A stretch of DNA of 64,000 nt from Termitomyces sp. T153 (lineage: Eukaryota; Basidiomycota; Agaricomycetes; Agaricales; Lyophyllaceae): positions 2,294,001 to 2,358,000 of the forward strand of contig JACKQL020000002.1 of the NCBI GenBank assembly GCA_018296165.2. Reading direction: 5' to 3'. Shown piece after piece: positions 10,470 through 21,552 of the stretch. A program made the translations under genes and the position numbers. Position 1 is the stretch's first letter; the number at the start of each line of letters is the position of its first letter. Under the pieces are notes generated by a model. It was not told the DNA's origin. It saw only the letters and a program-made list of their open reading frames with translations, and did no database searches.

Positions 10470-13144
10470 ATGCCAAAATCAGCCAAAAAATACTACGCAG
10501 TCGCTGTTGGTAGAGACGGCCCGAATATCTACGACACATGGGATGAGGTATACAACATCACTCATTATACATGGCAGTCTACTGATGATAACCTGCAGTG
10601 CAAAATGCAGGTGCATTGACATTCTAGCACTAGGGCCTTACAATGTAAATAGTAATGCTCATGTGAACAGACTGCACGATATCCCGCCGTCTTTAAAAGC
10701 TTCCCTTCCAGGCAACAGGCAGAACAATGGCTTGCGAGTGGGTCGTTCCCTGGCAACTCAAGGGTGTCCCATTCTGACGAGACTTACAGACCAAATAGGC
10801 ATCCGCGACCGAAAACATCCTGCATCAGGAGCTTTAACCCTTTCGCATCAGTCTGGTGCTTGTCCTGATCAACCTGGGGAAATCCAAGACTACAGACCTT
10901 TGCCGGATCCCGAGTTTCGGGACGCCTTTCCCCCTGACCCAGCCCCTTTTCCTCGAGCAGGATGTTCGTCTCACCTCGAGGCAATGCAAGATGACCACCC
11001 ACTGGTGCTTTCACGACCAGCGGTTCAACTATCTCCTGAACAACAGCAAGTCCTTGATAAAGTTAGAAGTGGACACAGTGTTTTTTTCACTGGTTCTGCT
11101 GGTACGTTCCCAATTGTTTTATCAGGGTACTGTACCATAATTATGATGTCTTGACCCAGGTACCGGGAAATCCGTGCTATTACGCGAGATCATAGACACC
11201 TTAAAAGAACGTGGAGACACACTGGGTATCACGGCGTCTACGGGGATAGCGGCTGTCAATATTGGTGGAAGTACCCTTCATTCCTGGGCAGGGATAGGGC
11301 TCGGAGATCAACCTGCAAAACGATATATCGGCAAGTTTTTTGGCAACGAGCAATCCAGAAAAATTCTCGATCGATGGAAAAATGTAGATACCCTTATCAT
11401 TGATGAAGGTACGTACACTTCAAGATGTATAATATGGTCTGTAATTCACTTCCATGTATCTTCCCTCAGTGTCAATGATCGATGGGTCTTTATTTGACAA
11501 ACTTGTAAGCTGTTAGTTCTGTTTTAGTCTACCAGAAATTGCCTCACACCACTGGTGGAAAGGAACATATAGCTCGAGAAGTCCGATATAACGATCATCC
11601 TTTTGGTGGAATACAGGTTTGTGATAGAAATCATTCTTATGAAGCTCCTTTATCTACTGATAAACCAGCTTGTCCTCTCAGGCGATTTTTGTCAGCTTCC
11701 TCCGGTATCTGGTCGTGATAAACAAGGACGACAGATATCGCCTGTTTTCGCTTTTGATGCTAACACTTGGGATGCTTGTGTGGGGTCACCCGTCATACTG
11801 ACACGCGTCTTTCGCCAGAAGGATCAACGTAATGCCATTGTTCAATATGTTTGTGTGACATGGGTGTACTAACATGAAAAACAGACTTTATCGATATGCT
11901 TAACGCCATGCGTTTCGGTCAGATAAATGATAAATCAGCATTCACTGCATTGTCCAGAAAAGTTGAATATGCCGACGGTATCGAGCCGACAGAACTGTAT
12001 GGGACTTCCTTCCATATCGTGCGCGCTTTTTTTAGCCCCATTTAGCTTTTCAACGAGATCAGAGGTCGATAACGCCAATACCTTTCGTCTTGGACAACTC
12101 AAGACAGAAGCTCGCATTTACACTGCAAATGATATCCCTGGTACCGACTCGAATGGTGTACGTGTCACCCCAGTACAGATGGCACGCCTTCTTGAACGTC
12201 TCGTCGTTCCTAAAAAAATACATTTGAAGGTCTGTAAAACGTTTCCTCAGGGCCTTGTATGATCCAGATCTATTGGAATCAGGTCGGCGCTCAAGTCATG
12301 TTGATTAAAGTCAGTCCTTCTACACCCATCCAGAACTTCTGCTTTATGTTCCCAAGAATCTGGTTCAAGGAGAATTGGTAAACGGTTCCGTAGGCCAGAT
12401 AGTGCGCTTCGTCACAGCGCAAGACGCTGTCTCAGAATGTGCCCATATACCGGGTGCTGATCGAGCAGGTGGTAAACCACAGCTTCCTCAGGACGATCTT
12501 GCCTGGCCCGTTGTTCGCTTCATTGGTAGGCAAGAGACTGTTATCATTCCTCAGGAATTTACAGTGAATAATGCGGAGGGCGGAGTAGAAGCTCGCCGTG
12601 ATCAGGTGAGCCATGCATCGTGCTGAATGTCATTTTTACTGCCCGTAGACTGCAGGTTCCATTGATCCTGTCGTGGGCGCTTAGTGTCCACAAATCGCAA
12701 GGGCAAACTTTGGAACGTGTCAAGGTGGATCTCAAGCGGACATTTGAAAAAGGTCAAGGTAGAGCTCGACTTGACACTATTTGCGGTTTTGTCACTGATG
12801 GTTCTAGCTTATGTTGCTCTTTCACGCGCAACTCGTATGGATCAACTTCAAGTCCTTAATTTTGACGTGTCGAAGTGAATTATAGTTCCCTTGATCATTG
12901 TACTTTGTTTGACTCTTCATTCAGGGTAGTGGCTCATCCTCGAGTCCTGGAGTGGTATTCGAAAGCTCACCCCCCGAGGGCTCCTGATGATGAAGTGATA
13001 GAATTGTCCGACTCCGATGATATCACAGTAGACAAAGTGCACAGGACATCTGCTTCAACCAGGACAGAAGTAATTGACCTGACAAAGTCGGACAATCAGG
13101 AGGATGAAGAGGTTGCGATGTCCTGGTATCATGAGGTTAGATGA
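10470..13144 (+). CDS. PIF1-like DNA helicase with N-terminal hybrid-binding domain and SIM-like tail
   Basis: Model of 15 exons: 10470-10547, 10599-10610, 10671-10737, 10790-11101, 11160-11408, 11470-11504, 11563-11616, 11669-11828, 11885-11996, 12046-12229, 12283-12309, 12357-12605, 12656-12758, 12808-12874, 12925-13144. All junctions are GT..AG and in phase; 642 residues. Residues about 7-52 match the viroplasmin/RNase H1 hybrid-binding fold ([17 protein letters not shown], then [16 protein letters not shown]). The helicase has Walker A GSAGTGKS (154-161), [28 protein letters not shown], and a motif VI region with SVHKSQGQT and [12 protein letters not shown]1 family enzymes are 5'-3' SF1B helicases acting on G4 DNA, RNA-DNA hybrids and stalled forks. 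The C-terminus has [10 protein letters not shown] and [10 protein letters not shown], typical SUMO-interacting motifs. It is convergent with the SYLF gene (149 bases between stops). It reads as intact. Whether this is the host PIF1 or a Helitron-like relative is less sure: no Rep domain is seen. Confidence 0.85.
10599..10610 (+). other. 12-nt microexon of the PIF1-like gene
   Basis: TGCAAAATGCAG between introns of 51 and 60 nt. It encodes CKMQ and restores the hybrid-binding consensus TWDECKxQ..Y. Without it the frame is kept but the TWDE to [10 protein letters not shown] spacing is short. Confidence 0.65.
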
Positions 13145-13293
13145 ATTCGTGAATGAACATGTACGTTCTATGAAATACAGCGAAATGTACCATATCAAAA
13201 CATTGTACCGACTTAGATATCCTACTTTCCTACTTTCCAAGGTTGAAGCTACATAGAGCGTTGGGATATATGATGTATAGTACGCTGACAAAG

Positions 13294-14989
13294 TCAAACA
13301 ACTTCGACTCGATTAGCAGGGAATAGACCCTGTTGGTCGCCACATTTGCCGATCCACCTATTTATCAAGATTAGACCTTCATCTGGACTAAGATCTTTTG
13401 TGTTGCGCACCAATCATCACTACTGTCACTCTTCTTCAGGATAGTGATGAAATCACCTTTGGTGAAAGATAAATCCCCACTCTGAAGAATGCCTTTTAGT
13501 CTAGTTGGAAGTATCAGGCAGTTCAATCATGATATATTACCTCTAAAGCCTTGAAATCATACAGGGCAATGGCGCAGCCAACACCTTGATTCTGCTGGTT
13601 CAGTTCAGGTCTTGTACTTAGACGAGATGTGACGCTTGATTGGAGCCGGTTGGTTTTCGAGTCACGTTTCCTTAAATTTGCATCTGATCGTAAGGCTGCT
13701 ACACTGGAAGATCGTGAATATCGAATTGTCTGGGTAGCACCAGATGATGAGTGGGAGATAGTTTGGTTCAATCGCGGTCGTGGATTGTTAAATTCGAATG
13801 GGGGGTCAAAGGGAGACGACGGAACGTCTTGATCCCAATCTGTGACACGCTCACGTCGGTGTTGAGTGCGAGACACCTCTTCCTGGGATTCACAATGATA
13901 ACCAGAATCTTTCCGCTTTCCCCATGGGAAAACCTCGGATAACCAAGAGGAAAGAGTCTTTTTCTTCTGAAACGAAGGAGTCAACTCGGCAGCAGAACTT
14001 GTTAAGCCGCCGAATGCGTAGGTCCCGTCCGCGCGCTCATCTTGAATCCACTTCCTACCTCCCGGCATACCTGTACAACTTTCGAGTGTGTGGACCAAGT
14101 ATGAAGCCCATTCTGGAGGATCTACAACACCTCCAAGAAGCATGCGTGCGTTGACAGGAGAGTGGTAGGCTTGTTGATTGGCATCTTGGCGCTCGACTAT
14201 AACCGACCCTTCGACTGAGATCCCTCCAAAAAGACCTCGGGTCTTTGAATAGCTATACCTGGGGATTTGATCATTCCGTCGCCATTATTGACACGGAAAT
14301 ACCGACGTTCTTACATCGCAGCAACTGTACCACTAGTATTGAGTGACCCGAGTGCTTCTCCGTTGCGGCCCAGAGGTCCGAGAGCAATACTCAGATTACC
14401 GCCGAGTGTGAGAGAGCCGGCTGCCATGAAAGTTTGCTAGAAGCTTACCATCAACAGACTAAAGCGAGGATGAAAGAGCTCTCCTTACTATAGCCTGTAA
14501 GGATTGCTGCTCAGTCCAGTGCTGTGCTAGATGATTTGATTACTTACAGAACGCGTATTGAGCACGACGAGGAAGTCAGTCATTTCAGCCCCGGCTTGGC
14601 CACCCACACCGAGGCCTGCTGTACCTATCGCACTTGGAGCAGACCATCCTACAAACAATGAATTTGAAGTCTAGATATATTCTACCTTGGACTTACTACC
14701 GTCGTCCAGCCGAGCAATGACGATTCCACTTCCAGCTCTAGCAGAGAAGAGAAATCCAGCTTTGAAGATGGTAAAAATCGCGAAGCCTTTAGCGTTCGCG
14801 AGCACGGAGCGAGGAATGACTCCATCAAGGCCGTTGTTACTGCCGTCGACGAAAGACTTGACTGTGATAAGTGACCGAATTGTGATGAAGCACAGCTCCC
14901 TTGATCCAATGGCACAGAAACTCACATATTCTGGCAGCCTTGGAGCATTCCTTGAGGAGAGATTGTGGTATGGGACTGTTAAGTTTCAT
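13294..14989 (-). CDS. YSC84: SYLF-SH3 protein, Ysc84/Lsb3-like actin-patch factor
   Basis: Eight exons on the minus strand: 14989-14926, 14861-14697, 14648-14548, 14494-14489, 14436-14315, 14258-13541, 13481-13411, 13357-13294. All are GT..AG and in phase; 436 residues. The start is ATG 14989 (MKLNSPIPQSL, the usual family start). SYLF domain at residues 1 to about 216 (GFAIFTIFKAGFLFSARAGS, WSAPSAIGTAG, FMAAGSLTLGGN, TRGLFGGISVEGS). A Ser/Arg-rich linker follows. SH3 at about 380-436 (AIALYDFKALE, GDLSFTKGDF, DDWWIGK, GLFPANRVEVV). Known Ysc84 proteins bind actin and phosphoinositides through SYLF and endocytic partners through SH3, at cortical patches. Exon 4 is a 6-nt microexon (Ala-Ile). 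The gene appears intact and CpG-rich. Confidence 0.93.
14489..14494 (-). other. 6-nt microexon of the SYLF-SH3 gene
   Basis: GCTATA, flanked by TTACAG on its 5' side and GTAAGG on its 3' side. Including it gives RSAIQTFMAAG, the normal family sequence (RSAVK-FMAAG). Skipping it stays in frame but loses two residues. The flanking introns are 53 and 52 nt. Confidence 0.8.
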
Positions 14990-15196
14990 GTAAGTGGCGA
15001 TCTGAGCTGACTGTGCAATGACGGGTCATGATCTGCGCTGGTGGCAAATTGTTATACATAGAAGTAAACCGGTGACGCACCCTTATTTAAAAAAATCCGT
15101 TATCTAATCGGGAATTTTTGATCCGCGAGTCTGAAGACCGTGACCTGATCAAATAACTAATCGGGAATTTTTGATCCGCGAGTCTGAAGACCGTGG
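14990..15196 (-). promoter_or_regulatory. 5' region of the SYLF gene with a 53-bp direct repeat
   Basis: CpG-containing non-coding sequence. A direct repeat starts CTAATCGGGAATTTTTGATC at 15104-15156 and again at 15157-15213, where the second unit has an extra GTG. A TTATTTAAAA stretch near 15083 is the only TATA-like sequence. The right unit runs into the short terminal repeat at 15197. Confidence 0.5.
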
Positions 15197-15771
15197 TGAC
15201 CTGATCAAATAACTCCACTTCTACATACTCTATCTGTTAGATGGGTTATAATCGTTCGAGTCTCTATTTCTCGACAATTAGGGGTTTCCTGCGCTGAGAA
15301 TGTGATCCCCCAGAGCAGGACAGATATAGTATGTAAGAGTGAGAAAATGATATAAAGAAGAAAAATGTAAAAAAAAACAAGGTTGATCATAAGTCAAGTT
15401 ATTTCAAATGATGAGTGAAATGTCCAGTCAGGTAACAGGTTTCATATGAAAAGATATCTTCAGTCAGGTAAAAAAAAAAGTGTGGGTTGGGTGGGTGAAG
15501 CTAAAGCTGACAAACACTTCACACATTCACCACAACACAATGATGGAGGTTGGTGGTAAACCCCTCAACAGGCATGTGTTCTTCACATGTCAAAATACAT
15601 CCCCCCTCCCCCCATTCTTCCTTCCATAGAGATGTCATTTTGTTCTGTGTATAGTGTGACCTTATCAAATAACTCCACTTCTACATACTCTATCTGTTAG
15701 ATGGGTTATAAATGTTCAAGTCCCTATTTCTCAACGATTAGGGGTTTCCTGCACTGAGAATGTGATCCCCA
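15197..15771. mobile_element. TRIM-like miniature element with 115-bp terminal direct repeats
   Basis: Two direct repeats, 15197-15312 and 15657-15771, share TGACCT.ATCAAATAACTCC at the start and GAGAATGTGATCCCC.CA at the end, so both have TG..CA ends. They flank 344 bases with no coding capacity. This resembles a terminal-repeat retrotransposon in miniature, but I see no matching target duplication or standard primer site. An alternative is the split repeats of the neighbouring DIRS-like element. The gene-side copy has four CpG between about 15247 and 15294; all four are lost in the other copy. Confidence 0.45.
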
Positions 15772-15879
15772 CCCCCCAAAACCCCAGAGGCAAAGCAAAG
15801 CAAGAATAACCCCCCCCTGCTGGCTAACCACAATCAAGATAAAAGAGTACTGGTCTGAGTAATTCGACATACATTGGTG
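15772..15879. other. C-rich spacer at the edge of the retroelement block
   Basis: C-rich homopolymer runs (ACCCCCCAAAACCCC, CCCCCCCTGCTGG) between the short terminal repeat and the decayed tyrosine recombinase. No gene seen. Confidence 0.4.
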
Positions 15880-16928
15880 CAATAACCTCAAGTGATTGCC
15901 AATATCTAAGAAAAGAGTCTGAGGACCACCTGCTCAGAAGTTTTACAATGTTGGGAGGAACACCCACCAATAACAAGGCTGTAGTACCTCCAATCCAAAA
16001 ACAGTGGTCTGAAATGGTTGGATAACAAAGCTTCCTCCAAAATGGAGTTTATATGCTTCAACAATCTTCTTGTAACCAAGGCAATTCAAGTATCCTTTGG
16101 CCCCTGATACATAGTAATGGGTTTCCTAACATGAGCCTCATTAACTTTGGCATGAAGAGCCAATGCTGCTATAGGGTCAAGCAATCCACATTGGCATGTA
16201 AGTATAACCATTTCTCCCTTCAATTTTCCATGCTTGGTGCAAGGTAAGTGCAGTGTCTGTGAACCCACTTGATTTGGTTGGCCAAAATCCTTCCAGGCTG
16301 GTATGCAATCAGCATTGAAACTGGACTGCATCTTAGGCAAGAACTCTCTCAAATGGATTTGAGACCAGAACACAGTCAAAACCACTGCCCAGATACATGT
16401 ATCCAATGTTGTAGTCAGGTCCAGTTTAACATAGATGATGTCCAACATTTGCCTACTCACAGTGGGCCATTTAGTGCATAAGGAAGCAGGAGGGCACATG
16501 TTTTCAGTTCCCTATAAAGCATAAGAAACTCGAAGTGAACAATTCCAAGGACAGCCATTTTGAATATGCCAAGCTCACAGACCAGAGATCTTGTTGGAAG
16601 CAGTGCGTCCTGCCACCTTCCCCACCATTGATGCTGCATACAGACTCAGGATGTCCTCTGATGCTGGAACTGCAGAAGACAAAGGAATCCTCCAATTTGC
16701 ACAAAAGCCCAGGAAATCCTTCACTGCTGAAGAGTAGTGTGAAGAGGTCAAGTTCATCCAAGCATTGGAAATCACTGTGTCAACCAACTGCCAGTTGGCA
16801 TGTTTGAGTCTGAATGGGCATACAGAACCTATGTCTGGATCATAAGCCAAGTGCAAGCAAAAGCCAATATGAAGAGAAGAAGATTGAAGTGAATGTTTAG
16901 AAGAAGAATGTAGAGAATGTTTAGTCAA
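15880..16928 (-). pseudogene. DIRS-like element: tyrosine recombinase (decayed)
   Basis: The N-terminal core-binding part reads CPFRLKHANWQLVDTVIS, then AWMNLTSSHYSSAVKDFLGF and PASEDILSLYAAS, as in fungal DIRS/Crypton-type recombinases. The catalytic part (about 16499-15880) has LDLTTTLDTCIWAVVLTVFW. The box I usually of the form AARLGEF has become SQIHLREF, so the first catalytic Arg is displaced. Frameshifts and stops follow; an HFRP near the end may be the H-x-x-R box. Integration by a tyrosine recombinase instead of a DDE integrase defines the DIRS group. Confidence 0.75.
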
Positions 16929-17219
16929 TTGACAAATGCAAGAACTTAATCATGTGTAGGAGCAATCCATATGAACTTGCTGAGGTTGCATCAGATCTAT
17001 ATAACACAAGCAGTGCCTCAGATCTATATGATGCAAGCAGGGCATTGGAGACTGATGCCTCTATGCTGCTGCTTCCCCTGTATATTAGTACTGTCCTTTC
17101 AAGTAGTTGACAAGTAACTAATTCCCAGTGGCCAACAGTCCATCCCATTATCAATTAATCATACGAGGTGCAAAAAGCAGTACAGTTGACTACAAACAAT
17201 ATCAGAAAGGAATAATCCT

Positions 17220-18900
17220 ATATGTCATTGGTCTCAACAAATGATAAAACCAACTATATTCTAATGTCAAAGCAAAGGAATACCCATGTCAAAGAAAAAG
17301 GAATACCACTATACATTATTGGTTCTTGGCACAGCTTGCCCAACAAAAGGCACAAGATATTTGGGGATGGCAGGAGGGTAAGGAAGAAATCTGTCCAAGA
17401 AGGAAAGAAACCTTTCAAAGGAGTGTCAGCCTCATTCTCAACAGTGGACATCCAAAAAACTGTGAGCCAAATGGCACATTTCTGAAAACCATTGACAATT
17501 TGACAAAGAATGAAATTCTGTTTGCTGTTACAAGAACAGCCTGCCTCAAGAGCTCCTACCACTCCAGAATTATTGGATCACAAGATGATGTTGTGATAAC
17601 CTGCTGTGGCTAAAGTCCACACCACCAAATCCACCACAACCATTTCTGCTCAACCAATGTCTTATCTCCTGGTATGCCAACCCTCTCTCAATGGCCAAGC
17701 CAACCACCTACCATCCTAAACTAAACCAATACCCCAGGAAGTTGATGCATTAACAAATAGTCACAAATCCAATGGCTCAGAAGGCTTCACAATCTTGATG
17801 CTGCACCAATGTGCCAACAACTGTTCTTGCCACCATACAATGCCTTCCAACACCCCTATTCCTGGATGGTCCCAGACAAAGCTGTTGGAGTTCTGGCCAA
17901 AACCTGCTCAAAAGGAGTACAATGCTGACATCTGAGATCTGCCCACTGGGACTACAAGGCACACATGATTGAGTGTGCCTATAAGTGATTCCGTTGACTT
18001 CAGGCTAACCATGACACCCTGTTTCCATTCCACAAGTTTCTCAAGGTATTTTGAATGCTTCTTCTCTAAGAGTTGCACTGTCCTTGCCTTCAACAACCAC
18101 ACAAATCCAATGTAAGTGAAGGTTGATGCAAAAGGACAATGCTTCTCTGCTACCCAGGACCAACCAAGATTGTTTGCAATGTTCCAAATAAGAGATTCAT
18201 CATATCAATATTTGTATGGTAGAGCATGACTAAGGGGATAACAGAAAAAGATAAAGTCATCCACTCATTTCAATACAGCCTTGATGCTGTGATGTAAGAA
18301 GATTTGAACCAAGGCATCAGCTACCTTGCCAAAGATGCCAGGTGCCAATGATGCACCAAAGTTCAAACAAAAGTCAAAACATACAAGCTTGTTGATAATC
18401 ACAGCTAGACAGGTCCAATCTTGCAGGTAAGTTGGGATATTATGAAAAGCTGATTCCACATCAAAAACTGCAACCTGAGTCCCTGCTGGAGCATCAGCCA
18501 CCAGCAACCAGCAGGCCAAGAAGGTACCCTAGTCACATTGAAATCTATCTGTATCAATGAAAGAATTTAAGGATGGAATCAAAGGATCATTGTGAGGATA
18601 TGACAAGTCAAGTGTTACACACTGCTTCCCTCCAGCACTAGTGATGACATTCAGAGGGGCTGATCTATAAGGTCCAAACATGTTATATGCTAATTCAGGT
18701 GGGAATCCAGGGGAAACTTGTCCAAGTTCAATTTCTTTAGAGTACTTTAAAAGGACAAATACATGTGATTCTGGAGTGTGATAGCAATTCAGAGGAGAAA
18801 AAGTAGAATTCAGAGTATACAATCCAATGCCAATATCAAAACCATTGTGCAGGCTTTCCAGAACCTCCACAAAGTCATCCAGTACCCCTGCCTCAGCTAA
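17220..18900 (-). pseudogene. pol: DIRS-like element: reverse transcriptase and RNase H (decayed)
   Basis: RT fingers: ELAYNMFGPYRSAPLNVI, LDLSYPHNDPLIPSLNSFI. Palm: VAVFDVESAFHNIPTYLQDW, NFGASLAPGIFGKVADALV, then VDDFIFFCYP, the catalytic VDD, after an in-frame stop best explained as TGG to TGA. RNase H: NASTSWGIGL, DIGWAEMVVVDL and SNNSGVVGALEAG (family DN-GV motif). Several stops and frameshifts. The order RT, RNase H, recombinase on the minus strand fits DIRS elements. Confidence 0.8.
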
Positions 18901-18949
18901 TGCTATCTCTCAGCCATCAGCATGCAAGGGAGTGGACAATGGAAACAAA

Positions 18950-19089
18950 GTCTCAAACAGCACATGTCTGTGCCCCATGGGCTGTAGAGCCACATAGAGA
19001 ACATACATGGGAATGAGTGCATCTGGTGCCAGACCTGCAGGAAGGTCCACAATTAAAGGAGAAACAGATTGTATCACCTGATGGTGCAC
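18950..19089 (-). pseudogene. gag: DIRS-like gag, C-terminal zinc finger
   Basis: Sequence ICFSFNCGPSCRSGTRC followed by HVCSLCGSTAHGAQTC, the CCCH plus CCHC finger that ends DIRS gag proteins in mushrooms, just upstream of RT. The rest of gag is separated from it by an LTR-B copy and by chromovirus E1. Confidence 0.7.
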
Positions 19090-21291
19090 TGATAAGACCC
19101 ATTTGTTGCTGAGCACCATTTTTGGCATTCCTGATTGGACAGCAGCTGACTATATTGACATGGCACAAGTCATGACACAAGTCATGACACTCAATGCAAG
19201 AGGCCTAGCCCTGAGGTCTGGAATGATGTAGCCTTTACATGGAATTTTAGCAACTACAAGACTTATTGATCATGAGCTGTATCATGTGGAGTCTGAATTC
19301 TGGGTCTAGAATAACAAGGCTAAGACCTTTCTTAGCAACAATTGCTAACAACTTTCCTAGTAACAACACTGCCTCCTCTACAAAAATAGACATATTAACA
19401 GTCATGTGATTTCTTACTTATCATTTTTCTTGTTGAGCTTACAAACATACTTGAACAGTGTCTACACTTCAGGTATTGACATCAGACATGCTCTTTTCTT
19501 GTGATTTATCACCTTGATGCATCATATCAACTTTGCTTACTTTTTACTTGGTTACCAGACTGACACCTCATATGTGTCATAAACACTTTGGCAGACACCA
19601 TTGCTGGCAGCAATTATTATTCCCTTTTGTATACTATACTTATGAACAGTATAAATACTGTCTGTACATCGAGACCAAGAAAAACAAACTAAGTATTGTT
19701 TCCCCCTCTCTCTCTTTAAGCTTATCAGCTTGAGATTTCATTTTGTTCCTTCACTCATCATCAATGATGACTTAGTGACAGTCTTGCTAACCTTGATTTT
19801 GACTTTGTGTGGTGCCAACTGTCATGACCCACTCCCTGGACCCCCGCACATTGTTCCCAACCTGCCCACTCCCCCAGAGTCCCCCCCAATGCCCCATTGA
19901 ACTCCCCAATCCATGTACACTCTCTGCACCCACTCTGGCCAACTCTGATGCTTCTCTGGCAAACCCTGACAGCCCCCTTGGTCAACTCTGACACCTTCTC
20001 CATAGCCATCGATGCTTCCCCTAAATCCCCTGAGCTCCTGAGACCTCCTCCACCATTCCTGACTATGTCATATGTTCCCGACCCCTTGCTCTAGTTCACC
20101 CAACCTGCTCTGAAGCATCACAACGACCCCAGAGCAGCCTGCACCCCCAACTGATCCCATCAGAATATTGCCACAGCCCACCCCTTGATCATACCTGACA
20201 CCCGTCAACTCCACATAGCTCTGTCAAGCCCCATCATCACACCCACCATTCCCTGGAGCTATCCAGTAGTCAGTATATAAGTCATAGAGTAGCTCCTCAT
20301 ACTCTAGTCTTGATATTACATTAACTGGTTACTTGTGTCTTGTGTTTCTTTCTGTCTTTATTCTGTTTTTAGTCTCAAATCTATCTCTTTTCTCAGTCTC
20401 ATCTCGTCTCCCCTCCATCTCATCTTGATTGTCTCTATTTTCTTTGTCTCTCTCTAAGTCCCCTTCAACTCTGATGTCAGTACAAACTCCATGCATGTGC
20501 TATGGCCCCCAAACATTCTTATGACAACTCTGGACCTCACTCCCTGCTTGGCCCCAGAACCCATCAAGTCTTGATTGACTCCCCATTCAACTCTGGCTCC
20601 ACTCCCATCACTTGCAAAGCCTCCACATACCCCACAATCTATTTGCATGCCTGCACCTGATGCCTGCCCAAGCCAACATCTAATATACTTGGTCTTAGAC
20701 TTACCTGGACCACCCTGGACTTGCTCAGACCACTCCCCTCAGCATTCCCTCACAAGTCCCTACACCCTGTGCAAACCCCAGAGCACTAGGTCATAAGTGC
20801 AGAACATTGCATCCACTTAGTAAGGACTTGCCCAGTGTAGCTGAGCCTCCATAGTCAGCAGAACCTGACACCAACTGTGAGTGCCCTTATTGTTATTTTG
20901 ACTTAGCGACACTAGCAACTATGGCTAGCAACTAGTTTTGCATTTGTCCTCCTAGTTTCTTTACTGTCACTTTCTCCTTTGTTTACCAACATCCCTTTCA
21001 CTGCTTAGTTCCTTCTCCCTTAGCAACCCTTCTGTCTTCATTCTATTCCCTTTCTTTTGTTTAGCAACCTTTCATTACTGTCTAGCAACTTAAGCTAGTA
21101 ATAGTGACTATTTTCACTTATTGTCCACTTCACACCTCATTCACTCTTGTTATCTGGGATGGTTACTAACTTGCCCTCATGAACTCACTCTCACTATTAA
21201 CTTCCTACTGCCAGCTACCCTATCTAGTAACTAGTGTTAGGTCCTCTTTTGAAGTTTCCTGCACAGCACTAGGCAGCATAGGAGCACATCA
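19090..21291 (+). repeat. LTR-B copy 1, split by a nested solo LTR
   Basis: TGATAAGACCC to GGAGCACATCA, about 1146 bases without the nested solo LTR (19820-20870 and its duplication). Matches 58739-59855 end to end and 55084-56018 over its right part. A TATAAATA box at 19650-19657 in the + direction suggests + sense. It lies inside the DIRS-like gag. The bases next to its ends (GTGCA/C left, GTGTG right) do not match exactly, so the target duplication is unproven. Confidence 0.65.
19820..20870 (-). repeat. Solo chromovirus LTR nested in LTR-B copy 1
   Basis: A 1051-bp LTR, TGTCATGACCC to GAACCTGACA, with a perfect 5-bp target duplication CCAAC (19815-19819 and 20871-20875). It contains TATATAAG and AGTCTTGATATTA like its relatives. 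CpG is largely lost compared with the solo LTR at 1391. Confidence 0.9.
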
Positions 21292-21552
21292 GTGTGCTAC
21301 AAACAACCTTCCTTTTGCAACCATCTAGGAGAGTTCTTACAGCTCAGGAGCTTGTAATCAATTCCTCCATAGCCAATGCACCAAAACCTCCTGGCATGAG
21401 TAGATGACACTGTATGTGGATCCCTCCCACAATTAAAAGAGGAAGGTTTGACCTTGTTAGAGGCAGCATAGATAACCATGGCAACCATATCTGCCATTTC
21501 CTTCAATTGGCATGTGTTCTGATGTGATTCACACTTTTGCCAGATATCCTGA
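21292..21552 (-). pseudogene. gag: DIRS-like gag, middle part (left of E1)
   Basis: Reads LKEMADMVAMVIYAASNKV, then SSFNCGRDPHTVSSTHARRF and WCIGYGG, a cysteine/histidine-containing region. It continues, after removing E1 and one copy of its duplication, from the part at 32311-32620. Only this joined order gives a continuous frame (SMANFYQ before, DIWQKCESHQNTC after). Confidence 0.65.

Noticed and set aside
15240..15270. B-box-like GTTCGAGTCTC, a possible tRNA or SINE promoter
   Set aside because: The flanking bases do not form a T-arm stem, no A box is at the right distance, and the CpG that makes the match is lost in the second copy.
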